64,000 nt of DNA from assembly GCF_038007465.1 (NCBI RefSeq), contig NZ_JBBOXF010000001.1, positions 4,041,001-4,105,000 of the forward strand, in the 5' to 3' direction. Made by a program: the position numbers and the translations under genes. Source of the stretch: Sporosarcina sp. FSL K6-1508 (GTDB taxonomy: Bacteria; Bacillota; Bacilli; Bacillales_A; Planococcaceae). The notes beneath the pieces were generated by a model, which ran no database searches, was not told where the DNA came from, and saw nothing but the letters and a program-made list of their open reading frames with translations. This document shows positions 36,184-44,277 of the stretch, piece by piece. Position 1 is the stretch's first letter, and each line of letters starts with the position of its first letter.

Positions 36184-36597
36184 TTATTTAACAATTGTAA
36201 TCGGACAATCCACATGCTTCATTACTTTATGACTAACGCTACCGAGTACCATTTCTTGAAAAGTATTTAAGCCGCGGCTCCCGATGACAAGTTGGTCAAT
36301 TTCTTCAGAATTCACATACTTTATTATTTCTTGACTCGGATTTCCTTTTAACGTGATAAGCTTCGTCTTTACTCCTGCGTCTTTTGCTATTTTTAAAACA
36401 GGATGCACTTTTTGCTCTCGTTTTAATGTTAAGCTCTCTGGACTTTGCGATAACAGTCGCTCATCTTTCGCCTTATCATAATCCGATACATAAATAACTT
36501 CTAAATGCGTCTCGGATAGGTATTGGACAAGCGTAATAGCATATTTTGCTGCACGTAAAGCGTTTTCTGACCCATCAATGGCTACAGCAATCCTCAT
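36184..36597 (-). CDS. universal stress protein (UspA family)
   Basis: This 137-residue protein begins MRIAVAIDGSENALRAAKYA. Its C-terminal ATP-binding motif is GSRGLNTFQEMVLGSVSHKV followed by CPITIV, as in ATP-binding UspA proteins. It lies 13 bases downstream of the SulP transporter gene and is almost certainly co-transcribed with it. Usp-SulP pairing is common in Bacilli. The Usp may sense ATP/AMP and modulate the transporter, but this is inferred. Confidence 0.92.
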   Translation of the reverse strand: MRIAVAIDGSENALRAAKYAITLVQYLSETHLEVIYVSDYDKAKDERLLSQSPESLTLKREQKVHPVLKIAKDAGVKTKLITLKGNPSQEIIKYVNSEEIDQLVIGSRGLNTFQEMVLGSVSHKVMKHVDCPITIVK

Positions 36598-36610
36598 ATA
36601 GATTCCTCCC

Positions 36611-38020
36611 TTAGGTTAATCGTTTGTACAATTGTTCACTTGAGGAATTCAACCCTTGAATCTGTACCTTCACATCTTTTTGCTCGAGCTTCTGTTTCAC
36701 TTTAACTATTGCACCTACCGCAGATTCATCCCACAGCTGACTATTTTCAAAATTAATGACGATTTCATTTTCTGAAACGTTATCGAATGACTGAATAAAT
36801 TTTGTAGTTGAGGCAAAAAACAAAGGACCTTTTACTTGATACCCATCTAAATCATGCGTCACTGTCACACGCGAAATTTTTGCAACAAAGAATAGCGCAC
36901 TTAATATAACACCACTAACAACACCAATCGCTAAATTATGTGTATATAAAATAATCGCAACTGTAATGAGCATAACAAGTGATTCCGATTTAGGCGCTTG
37001 TTTCAGAAACTTAAACGAACCCCAATTAAATGTTGTAATACTAACCATAATCATCACCCCGACAAGAACGGGCATTGGAATTTTGATAACTACATCACCT
37101 AAAACAATAATTAAAAACATTAGAAATACACCCGCGGTCAATGTCGATAAGCGTCCTCGTCCACCTGATTTAATATTGATGATTGATTGACCAATCAAAG
37201 CACAACCGGCCATCCCACCGAAAAAACCAGTAATAAAGTTGGCGATCCCTTGGCCACGTGCTTCTTTATTTTTATTACTCGACGTATCAGTCAGATCATC
37301 CAATACTTGGGAAGTAAGTAGTGATTCCAATAAACCAACAATCGATAAAGCCAAAGAATAAGGGAATATGATTTTTAACGTTTCAAAGTTAAGTGGAATA
37401 TCTGGAAGGAAAAAAACCGGTAATGAATTTGGCATTGTTCCAAGATCACCTATTGTCTGTAACTTCACACCACTTATGAGTGCAATACAAGTCATAACGA
37501 CAATCGCAACAAGAGGTGCAGGAATAGCCGTGAAAAATCGTGGAACCGCGTACACTAAAATTAATGTAACAATCGCAAATAGATAGGTCATACTGTTTGA
37601 CCCCAGTAAATAAGGCATTTGCGTAATGAAAATCATAATCCCTAGTGCATTCACAAATCCAAGCATGACGGAGTTTGGGATGAAGCGCATTAAATTCGCA
37701 ACACCAAATCCTCCGAGTATTAATTGAATAATTCCTGTTAAAATTGTGGCTGCAAGGACATATTGTAGACCATGATCCGCCATTAAGCTGACGAGCACTA
37801 AAGCCATCGCACCTGTCGCAGCTGAAATTAAACCAGGTCGCCCACCTACAAATGAAATAATGACCGCAATTGTAAACGAAGCATATAACGCGACACGTGG
37901 GTCTACACCCACAATGAACGCAAAAGCCAATGCTTCAGGAATGAGTGCCAGTCCTACAACAATACCCGCTAAAATATCCGCACGCACATTCCCAAACCAT
38001 TGTTGTTTTAAAGTATACAT
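36611..38020 (-). CDS. SulP-family anion transporter with STAS domain
   Basis: This 469-residue protein has about 11-14 membrane segments and the SulP signature near its N-terminus (IVVGLALIPEALAFAFIVGV and LYASFTIAVIISFVGGRPGL). The STAS domain is short (from about residue 385, VKGPLFFASTTKF and VINFENSQLWDESAVGAI) and is expected to be cytoplasmic. It resembles B. subtilis YbaR/YvdB. Members transport sulfate, bicarbonate or dicarboxylates; the substrate cannot be read from the sequence. First gene of an operon with UspA and divergent from the resolvase-like regulator at 38140. Confidence 0.9.
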   Translation of the reverse strand: MYTLKQQWFGNVRADILAGIVVGLALIPEALAFAFIVGVDPRVALYASFTIAVIISFVGGRPGLISAATGAMALVLVSLMADHGLQYVLAATILTGIIQLILGGFGVANLMRFIPNSVMLGFVNALGIMIFITQMPYLLGSNSMTYLFAIVTLILVYAVPRFFTAIPAPLVAIVVMTCIALISGVKLQTIGDLGTMPNSLPVFFLPDIPLNFETLKIIFPYSLALSIVGLLESLLTSQVLDDLTDTSSNKNKEARGQGIANFITGFFGGMAGCALIGQSIINIKSGGRGRLSTLTAGVFLMFLIIVLGDVVIKIPMPVLVGVMIMVSITTFNWGSFKFLKQAPKSESLVMLITVAIILYTHNLAIGVVSGVILSALFFVAKISRVTVTHDLDGYQVKGPLFFASTTKFIQSFDNVSENEIVINFENSQLWDESAVGAIVKVKQKLEQKDVKVQIQGLNSSSEQLYKRLT

Positions 38021-38139
38021 ACTGTTCCCCTTTCATGAAGTCTAAAATTATAAAAAAGCTTATGCCAATGTTAGAATGTTAATATCATATCATTTTTATT
38101 CCCATAAGGTAATACTTTTGGGAAGTTAGGAGCGAAAAA

Positions 38140-38703
38140 ATGAAATACGGATATATACGTCCGATAGTCTTGGATCAACATTGCGCCCACCAATTAAATG
38201 CACTTTTCATTGATACATTATTTAAAGAAACACATGGACTTGCCAGGAAAAGAACAGAGCTTGAACACTTATTAATGGCGCTCAAAAAAGATGATGAACT
38301 ATTCGTCCAAAATATTGTAGTATTAGCTGATTCCCTGCAGCAGCTTTTAGATATTTTACGACTAGCAGAACGAGATCAAATCGCTATTCACTTCCTCGAT
38401 GAACAATTAACCAATCAAACAATACAAAAAGCTTCACTACTTCAAAGTGCTGCTTTTTTTGCGGATTTACAATCTAAATTTCTAAGCCAATCTTCTACAT
38501 TTACGCTACAAGCTGCTAAACAGCAAGGTAAATCGATTGGTCGTCCACGAAAACCAGATGATAATTTACAGTTGGCTTTTGCAATGTATGACAGTAAGAC
38601 CTATACGTTATATGACATAAAAGAAGCGACTGGAATTAGTAAATCCACTTTATATCGTTATTTGGATGATCGCTCTACATTGATATCCGATGGGAAAGAG
38701 TAG
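38140..38703 (+). CDS. resolvase-like protein lacking catalytic residues, probable regulator
   Basis: This 187-residue protein has the layout of a small serine recombinase: N-terminal KYGYIRPIVLDQ..QLNAL, a middle DDELFVQNIVVLADSLQQLL, a linker GKSIGRPRKPDDN, and a C-terminal helix-turn-helix (YTLYDIKEATGISKSTLYRY). The active-site YARVST motif reads YIRPIV, so the nucleophile Ser is absent. The usual KLDRLGR reads VLADSLQ, losing two catalytic arginines. It should bind DNA but not recombine it. The divergent position next to the SulP-Usp operon with a 119-base shared promoter region suggests it regulates that operon. Confidence 0.8.
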   Translation: MKYGYIRPIVLDQHCAHQLNALFIDTLFKETHGLARKRTELEHLLMALKKDDELFVQNIVVLADSLQQLLDILRLAERDQIAIHFLDEQLTNQTIQKASLLQSAAFFADLQSKFLSQSSTFTLQAAKQQGKSIGRPRKPDDNLQLAFAMYDSKTYTLYDIKEATGISKSTLYRYLDDRSTLISDGKE

Positions 38704-38779
38704 TAGTATTAAAGCAAAAGTAGCTAGCAATAATAGTACAATTTAAAGGGGTACCTTTTAAGTTATATAGATAGTAGAT

Positions 38780-38871
38780 CACTAGCGTCGCATAAATATC
38801 GCATAAAGGTAATCGAAGAAATTTCCAATTAGCCTTCTTACAAGTTATTTTATCTTAATGCGACGCTAGTG
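38780..38871. mobile_element. 92-bp element with 14-bp terminal inverted repeats
   Basis: CACTAGCGTCGCAT (38780-38793) and its exact complement (38858-38871) bound a non-coding segment. One edge coincides with the point where the DUF262 homology ends. A related end, CAACGCTAGTGGGTACC, is found at 43440-43456. Confidence 0.6.
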
Positions 38872-39103
38872 AAATCACCAATAATTGAGGGACTGCTGAG
38901 ACATTATAAATCCCTCTTCCGATGGAAACAGTGGAACCGATGAAATGAGCTTTAATCTGTTCATCTTGTTAGACAGGCAAGACGTCTTCCCAAAGCTGTT
39001 GGCACTGTGTGATCGTCCAACCATATTTTCTTTGATAGATCGGAATAAGGAATTGTTTACTTCTTTATAGGAACTTTAGTAAATTCGTTTCATTAGCTTT
39101 CAC
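38872..39103 (-). pseudogene. DUF262 (GmrSD-type) N-terminal remnant
   Basis: A GTG at 39103 with AAGGAG 7 bases upstream opens KANETNLLKFL, then a TAA, then RSKQFLIPIYQRKYGWTITQ and CQQLWEDVLPV, a second TAA, and QDEQIKAHFIGS..IYNVSAVPQLLVI. All parts are in one frame. They match the start of DUF262 proteins (FIIPIYQR.YSW...QLW and HFIGS...). The homology stops abruptly just before the expected DGQQR motif, at the edge of a 92-bp inverted-repeat element. DUF262 proteins belong to modified-DNA restriction enzymes and other defence proteins. Confidence 0.88.
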
Positions 39104-39267
39104 TTTTTCTCCTTTTTGTATGGAATGGTAAAGGGCATCTATATGGCGAACTATTATGGTTGTTTATACTTCAATAAATTTACTAGTGAAAGGTACCAGG
39201 TTACAATAGCAATCTATCAATTTTAATAATCGCCCACACCCACCACCGAACGCTTAACCAGTGTTGT

Positions 39268-39882
39268 TCACTCTACGGTTATCACAAACTCAAATGGAGT
39301 TGCTTTTGATCCAAAAGGCGCTTTTTCTTTTTTGAACAGAAACGTCACCATCGAAAGGTCATCAGGTAAAGATGGGGATACAATGTATGAATACGCCATA
39401 TGCCCACCAGAACCTCCCCCTCCATCACTTCGACACGTATAGTCCGTCCCTTTTTGTTCCTCTACTGACAGCTCAAAAAAGTCATGCTGGACAAACTCTC
39501 CTTGGATATCTTCAGACGCCTCTCGATCTATCGTGAGAGACACCACACTCGCATTGGCATATTGCCTCACGAATGTCACCATACAAAACAAATCATCTTT
39601 TTCAAATGATCGTAAAACGGGAATGTTTTTTAGAAATTCTTTTGGTTCAACAACAGGTCCATACAAATCTTCTGTAAACAAATGCCCGAAAAGAACGTTT
39701 AAAAATGCCTCATCAAACTGATATTCTTTCGCCCATGTCGATATACGTTCATTTGCCGGAAAACCAGGATTATTATTCGACATCTCTTTTCGTTGTTTCA
39801 CCAACGCACATAGTTGTTCATCAATCGTTTCAATTCGTTCATCATAATGCTCTGTCGGTCGTTCAAACCCCATTCGCCTCAT
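39268..39882 (-). CDS. hypothetical protein with N-terminal coiled coil
   Basis: This 204-residue protein starts at ATG 39882. I prefer it to the ATG three codons earlier because AAAGGAG is then 9 bases away. The N-terminus (HYDERIETIDEQLCALVKQR) resembles the helix of chorismate-mutase-like or short coiled-coil dimerisation segments. The middle is beta-rich with no known motif, and a glycine-rich DGGGGSGGH lies near residue 160. No signal peptide. I do not recognise the family beyond similar uncharacterised Bacilli proteins. Monocistronic. Confidence 0.7.
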   Translation of the reverse strand: MRRMGFERPTEHYDERIETIDEQLCALVKQRKEMSNNNPGFPANERISTWAKEYQFDEAFLNVLFGHLFTEDLYGPVVEPKEFLKNIPVLRSFEKDDLFCMVTFVRQYANASVVSLTIDREASEDIQGEFVQHDFFELSVEEQKGTDYTCRSDGGGGSGGHMAYSYIVSPSLPDDLSMVTFLFKKEKAPFGSKATPFEFVITVE

Positions 39883-40105
39883 TTTCACCATCTCCTTTAT
39901 AAAAAAATAAAGTCATTACTGAAAACTCTTACTATCTATTATATACGAGGTGTGTAATTACCATATAATACAATACGCAACAAATTTGTTAAGATGGAAG
40001 TATAAAATGAAAAACCTTCGTCAGTACCCAATCGGCATTCATCCATCGTTTTGCCGTCTCTCGGAACATGTCGCGGTGATGCGTGTGTATTTCTAAGAAG
40101 TGGAA

Positions 40106-40152
40106 GGTACCAGGTTATAAACCAATTCAGAGTTGTTTTATAACCTGGTACC
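40106..40152. repeat. GGTRCC-palindrome family copy
   Basis: GGTACCAGGTTATAAACCAA faces TTGTTTTATAACCTGGTACC around TTCAGAG; two positions are mispaired. It abuts the 3' end of the phage replication pseudogene. Confidence 0.8.
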
Positions 40153-40156
40153 CGAA

Positions 40157-40708
40157 TTCCAGCTTCTCGCTTGTTCCAAAAGCTTTCAAAATTCGTCACT
40201 TTGAACAATGTGGAAGGGCGTAAATACTGTTGCCAACGAGGAGCCTATAGCCATACTTTCACTTTCGTATCAATTACTTTTTTTGCAATCCACCACTGTG
40301 TGCCTTTCACGTAAACACATTGTCGCCTTTGAATATGCTTTAAATTGCTTGTTTGCTTTGTCATTGAAATAATCAATAACAGAAACTACGTCGAGATTGT
40401 TCTCGACTAGTTCTTTTTTAATTCTTTTATTCTCTTTGGTTATTGCTAAGGGCACTTTGCCTTCTGTAAAAGGGGCAACTTGCACTTCCTCTTGGGTAGG
40501 ATGTGGTATTGACAGACCAAAATGGAAATTCTACGTTTTTTCACTCTTCATATGTTTTGCAAACCCACTTATGCCCATCCCGAGTAATGTCGAGATGAGC
40601 GATCAAAATGGAATTATTGGAGTAAAATTAAATTGCCACATTCAATCCAACTTGTATTGCAAGTGATGGTAGCGCTTGAAACGGCGACTCTTTTATTAAT
40701 AAATTCAT
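40157..40708 (-). pseudogene. phage replication-initiation-like protein, decayed copy 1
   Basis: From ATG 40708 the DNA encodes MNLLIKESPFQALPSLAIQV, then stops and frameshifts, then RDGHKWVCKTYEE, FPFWSVNT, and LAITKENKRIKKELVENNLD plus VVSVIDYFNDKANKQFKA in different frames. It ends near QYLRPSTLFK and NFESFWNKREAG. These are the N-terminal winged-helix and the C-terminal (phage_rep_org/Phg_2220_C) parts of phage-type replication initiators. At least two stops and several frame changes are visible, plus an internal deletion. A second decayed copy is at 51649-52295. Confidence 0.85.
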
Positions 40709-41167
40709 CAAACATCCCCCATTTCGAATAAATCACAAAAAGAATTCCACCTACTTGGCAGCGTTTTGAAGGCAGCACAACTTCTTTTGCCTAGACGAAA
40801 AATCCTTATCGCTCTTTATATAGACAACATTCTCGAAAAAGGATACAAAATGGTGCTATTTATTTTTCATTAGGTTGAAAATGAAGTGCATGATGTAAAC
40901 CAAAAAGAAGTCTACGGCTACACCGGAAGATTGGGAGAGATAAAAAAAACGGATAGAAGAAGTTTCGTGGGAAAATAGAAATAGCAAAAAGGAATCTAAC
41001 CGTTCAATCGTGCACGAGCAGATTCCTTTTTGGTAAATACATAATAAATTAACGTAAAAAGACCTAAACGTCTGCAAACGTCCAATTTTTAGTCATTACA
41101 TACTATTTTTATTTAGATAAAAAATCTAAATTTACGCTTGATTTGTTAATAGGTAACTGTCAACCAA
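40709..41167. other. 460-base intergenic region
   Basis: The 5' flank of the phage pseudogene (CTTTTGCCTAGACGAA, TTTATATAGACAAC and CGAAAAAGGATACA) is conserved with the flank of the second copy at 52400-52490. A bidirectional terminator AAAAAGGAATCT..AGATTCCTTTTT lies at 40986-41031. Confidence 0.6.
40986..41031. terminator. bidirectional terminator
   Basis: AAAAAGGAATCT (40986-40997) pairs with AGATTCCTTTTT (41020-41031). On the minus strand it could end transcription from the pyridoxal kinase gene. Confidence 0.7.
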
Positions 41168-42028
41168 CTAAAGCAACATGCGCAAAAATTGTTCGTAATT
41201 CACGCCTGCCTCGCGCGGAACTTGCTCCTTTGACGTAGCTTCAATCGCGGCGGCTAAAAATGCCTCCGCAAGCTTCATGGACTCCACTAAATCCTGTCCC
41301 CGCATCATACCACCCATAATGACTGATGCAAACAAATCACCCGTTCCCGAATAGCTCTCGCCGTTATAATCCCGGATACGATAATAGGAATGATTTGCAT
41401 CGACATACATATTGCCTATATAGCGTTTGTTCGCATCTGCTGACGGCGGATTCAACCCAGTAATTATGACGTTCGCCCCTGTTACATGCTGTAACTGATG
41501 GCCCGCCTCCTCTAGCACCTTAATATAATCTGAATCATTTCGATAGCTCTGTAGCTTCTCATACGACACCCCTGTAAGCAAGCAACACTCTGTAATATTT
41601 GGCGTAACAATGTCTGCGCACTTCACTAAATCCTTCATACGATCAAGCAACTCGCCAGTAAACATTTTATATACCTCGCCCGAATCGCCCATTACAGGAT
41701 CGACAAGTAGCTTCGTTTCACTAGAATGAAACACCTGTAAAAACTGAAATATCTTATCAATTTGCTCTTTTCCTGTCACAAAGCCTGTATGAATGCCATC
41801 AAAGGTTGCACCAAGTTTTCTCCATTCCTCTACAAAACAGTCCATTTTTGACGTTAAATCCTCACAATAAAAGCTTGGATACCCAGTCTGCGCGGTTAAA
41901 ATTGCAGTTGGCAATGGCACTGCCTGAACACCCATCACTGAAAGCACAGGTATTACAGCGGTTAAAGAGCATTTCCCAAAGGATGACATATCCTGAATTA
42001 CAGCAACTTTTTTAATCCTATTCGCCAC
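41168..42028 (-). CDS. pdxK: pyridoxal/pyridoxamine kinase
   Basis: This 286-residue ribokinase-fold enzyme phosphorylates B6 vitamers. It begins with KVAVIQDMSSFGKCSLTAVI and has VDPVMGDSGEVYKMF, the region DIVTPNITECCLLTG, and the anion-hole/catalytic block NGESYSGTGDLFASVI with the catalytic Asp in GTGD. These match PdxY/PdxK-type kinases. The gene is divergent from an ECF transporter S component (42243), which suggests a shared function in vitamin B6 salvage. Confidence 0.88.
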   Translation of the reverse strand: MANRIKKVAVIQDMSSFGKCSLTAVIPVLSVMGVQAVPLPTAILTAQTGYPSFYCEDLTSKMDCFVEEWRKLGATFDGIHTGFVTGKEQIDKIFQFLQVFHSSETKLLVDPVMGDSGEVYKMFTGELLDRMKDLVKCADIVTPNITECCLLTGVSYEKLQSYRNDSDYIKVLEEAGHQLQHVTGANVIITGLNPPSADANKRYIGNMYVDANHSYYRIRDYNGESYSGTGDLFASVIMGGMMRGQDLVESMKLAEAFLAAAIEATSKEQVPREAGVNYEQFLRMLL

Positions 42029-42242
42029 CTAACTAATCCTACTTGTACTCTCTTCATCGTATCATAATAAGGCAGAGGCGAAAATGCACCAATTAATATA
42101 GGTTGAAATGAAATATTATTTTACAGACAAAACAATCTGACCCTCTAAATTTTAATGAAAGTGACACTTTTACAATGGTCAGTCCTTTGCTAAAGTAAAA
42201 GTAATCAAAAAAATCAACTTTAGTGAGGGAGATCAAGTTCAG

Positions 42243-42794
42243 ATGCAAAATATACAAAATCAATCCTATAACAATACGCGAACGAAAACATTTGATTTAG
42301 TCTTAACAGCGATTTTAGCAACGCTTGTTTTAGTTTCAACATTGTTTATTAATATTAAACTCCCGATCGGACAAGGCGGCCTGATCCATTTAGGGACATC
42401 CATGCTTTTCATCTCGGCAATTTTATTCGGCCCTAAAAAAGGGGCACTCGCCGGAGCAATCGGGATGGGCTTATTCGATGTCTTAGGTGGCTGGTTAATT
42501 TGGGCGCCCATTACAATCGTTGCCCGCGCATTACAAGGTTTCATCGTTGGAAAAATTGCTTGGTCGATGGGGCATCGGGGCGACAACCTTGGATTTAACA
42601 TTTTAGCGGCAATTGTGTCTATGCCTGTGATGTTGGCGGTCTACTATGTTGGCCAAGGTTTCATGTACAATAACTGGGTAGCGCCATTGGCATCCATTCC
42701 AGGGGACATCATTCAAAATGTAGTCGGTTTATTCATCGCGATTCCTGTCTGTATCGTGCTGAAAAAAACACCGTACTTTCGAAGGAATTTTTAA
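42243..42794 (+). CDS. ECF transporter S component, candidate B6 vitamer uptake
   Basis: This 183-residue protein has about six membrane helices after a 15-residue cytoplasmic leader, the size and form of energy-coupling-factor substrate-binding (S) subunits. The motif GGLIHLGTSMLFISAILFG followed by GALAGAIGMGLFD is typical. S components use shared EcfA/A'/T modules encoded elsewhere. The divergent neighbour is a pyridoxal kinase, so pyridoxine or a related vitamer is the likely substrate (PdxU-type). AGGGAG lies 11 bases before the ATG. No riboswitch was seen in the 214-base intergenic region. Confidence 0.85.
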   Translation: MQNIQNQSYNNTRTKTFDLVLTAILATLVLVSTLFINIKLPIGQGGLIHLGTSMLFISAILFGPKKGALAGAIGMGLFDVLGGWLIWAPITIVARALQGFIVGKIAWSMGHRGDNLGFNILAAIVSMPVMLAVYYVGQGFMYNNWVAPLASIPGDIIQNVVGLFIAIPVCIVLKKTPYFRRNF

Positions 42795-43503
42795 CTTAAT
42801 TCAGCGGAAGCCCCTCCTCTTTTATAAGTGGCCGGATGAATGCCAAACATGCATTTCAATTTAGTCTGGGCGCAATCACAAGGATAAGTTAGATCAATAC
42901 AGAAAGAAGCCAACCAAAAAGCTAAGATGGTTGACTTCTTCTTTTAATTTATGCAATTGTAGTGTGATTTCTGATTGTAAAACTTTTATATTTATTCGGT
43001 TAAAAATAGAACTCATTAAGAGTCCTTTTCGAAGTCCGTAATAAAGGCTTTTACAATGATTCCGTCGTTCATCGGTTCTAAATCAAGTTCAGGGGAAACG
43101 CCAAAACCCCCTACTTTTTTAAAATATGCTCAATTTATCAGTATGGGAATTTTTAAGGGTATTTCGTCTCTATATGTTTAATTCAAACAGCCAACTTTTA
43201 ACTACCTGTAAACGTCGGTTAAAGAAAAGCAAAGGAAGGCAAAGCTTACCGGATTCCAAACCGACAGAAATCCGTTTTGGAGAAGATTTCGCGATTGTAA
43301 GCCCGATTACTGAAGATCATTTTTTAAGTAAAAACTCTAATGAAAAAAAAAGAAAACAATTCGTCATTTACGGACGTGTTTCCTTTTTTGGTTTTATAGA
43401 TGGTATAATCGATTTTTTCACTATTTATGAATGCTATGCAACGCTAGTGGGTACCTGAAATTTAATCAAGGCTTTAAAAAGTCGCCTGATGATATACTAT
43501 GTT
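42795..43503. other. 700-base region without a confident gene
   Basis: A bidirectional terminator lies at 42902-42942. The minus strand at about 43020-43120 encodes a short protein-like tail (SPELDLEPMNDGIIVKAFIT then DFEKDS and a stop) that may be the end of a lost gene. A plus-strand frame at 43126-43458 has no ribosome-binding site. The partial element end GCAACGCTAGTGGGTACC at 43439-43456 resembles the repeat at 38858. Confidence 0.45.
42902..42942. terminator. terminator downstream of the S-component gene
   Basis: AAGAAGCCAACCA pairs with TGGTTGACTTCTT with one mismatch, and TTTTAATTT follows. Confidence 0.75.
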
Positions 43504-43934
43504 TTACAAAACACTCTTCATTGCTTCATTGATCATTTCATCAAAACTGTTAAATTTATCCACTATATCCCCACTCGGCTTGTCGAGTTCAAGGAATACA
43601 TTATTTTCTATATCTAGGCAATACCAAGAAATACTTGAATCTCCAAAAAACAAATAATTACTATCCCATTCATTATCTCGCCAAATTTCATTCGCTCCAA
43701 TAAAACCATTATTTTCATCATCAGAATTCGCATTGTAGATAACTAATTCATTAAATTCTAGCCCATTTACTTTTTTCAACAAATTTCCGTATTCACTTAT
43801 CCATAGATTTTCACTTATATTTCTTGAAATCCACTCTTTTATGGTTTGAATATTTTCATCGCTTACAGGAAACATAATTGACTCCCATCTAGTTTTTTGA
43901 GTCTTTCAATATCAGCCAGTAATTCTAAAATCAT
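43504..43934 (-). pseudogene. SMI1/KNR4 (SUKH, YrhA-like) immunity protein with N-terminal frameshift
   Basis: A well-placed start (GAGGTGAGAAC then ATG at 43934) opens ILELLADIERLKKLDGSQLC, but the frame ends at TAA after 23 codons. The continuing homology (FPVSDENIQTIKEWISRNI, EYGNLLKKVNGLEFNELVIY, ending FDEMINEAMKSVL) is in another frame from about 43875 to 43504. One missing base near 43870 explains the break. The WISEYGNLLKKVNGLEF signature belongs to SUKH immunity proteins that neutralise polymorphic toxins. The internal ATG at 43875 could still give a shortened product of 123 residues. Confidence 0.8.
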
Positions 43935-44277
43935 GTTCTCACCTCTATTTTTTAGTTGTTGGATATATAAATCCTTCTGGGTGTGGCCATTTAATATTGA
44001 TTGAATCTCCAACTTCCATGCCTTTAGTTAATTCCTTTTGTGAATTGGTAAGAACTTTATGATATGTATCATTAAGTCTTGTTCATTTCACTATTTTAAT
44101 AACAAAAGTTACAAAGACAGAAGGCAAAGACTCTACTAATTGGTACAACGAACAATTCACGCAATTGAATAAAAAACCAAAGAAGATTAGATATTATAGT
44201 AAATACCTAATCCACGCCTTATAAATATGTAATTGTAGTTAATCGTCGGAATAGTATCATATGTACATGAAATTAAT
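43935..44277. other. toxin remnant and unassigned sequence
   Basis: Apart from the toxin tail, the plus strand near 44110-44225 encodes a short peptide (STNWYNEQFTQLNKKPKKIR) without a start. No gene is called. Confidence 0.4.
43952..44090 (-). pseudogene. C-terminal remnant of a polymorphic toxin
   Basis: Minus-strand frame LNDTYHKVLTNSQKELTKGM, then EVGDSINIKWPHPEGFIYPT, TKK and a stop, ends 18 bases before the SUKH immunity start. There is no start or upstream toxin body. The size, position and style suggest the tip of a toxin whose immunity gene follows. The exact toxin family is not recognised. Confidence 0.5.

Noticed and set aside
43126..43458. Plus-strand frame of 110 codons
   Set aside because: No ribosome-binding site, no recognisable domain, and it runs into a repeat end at 43440.
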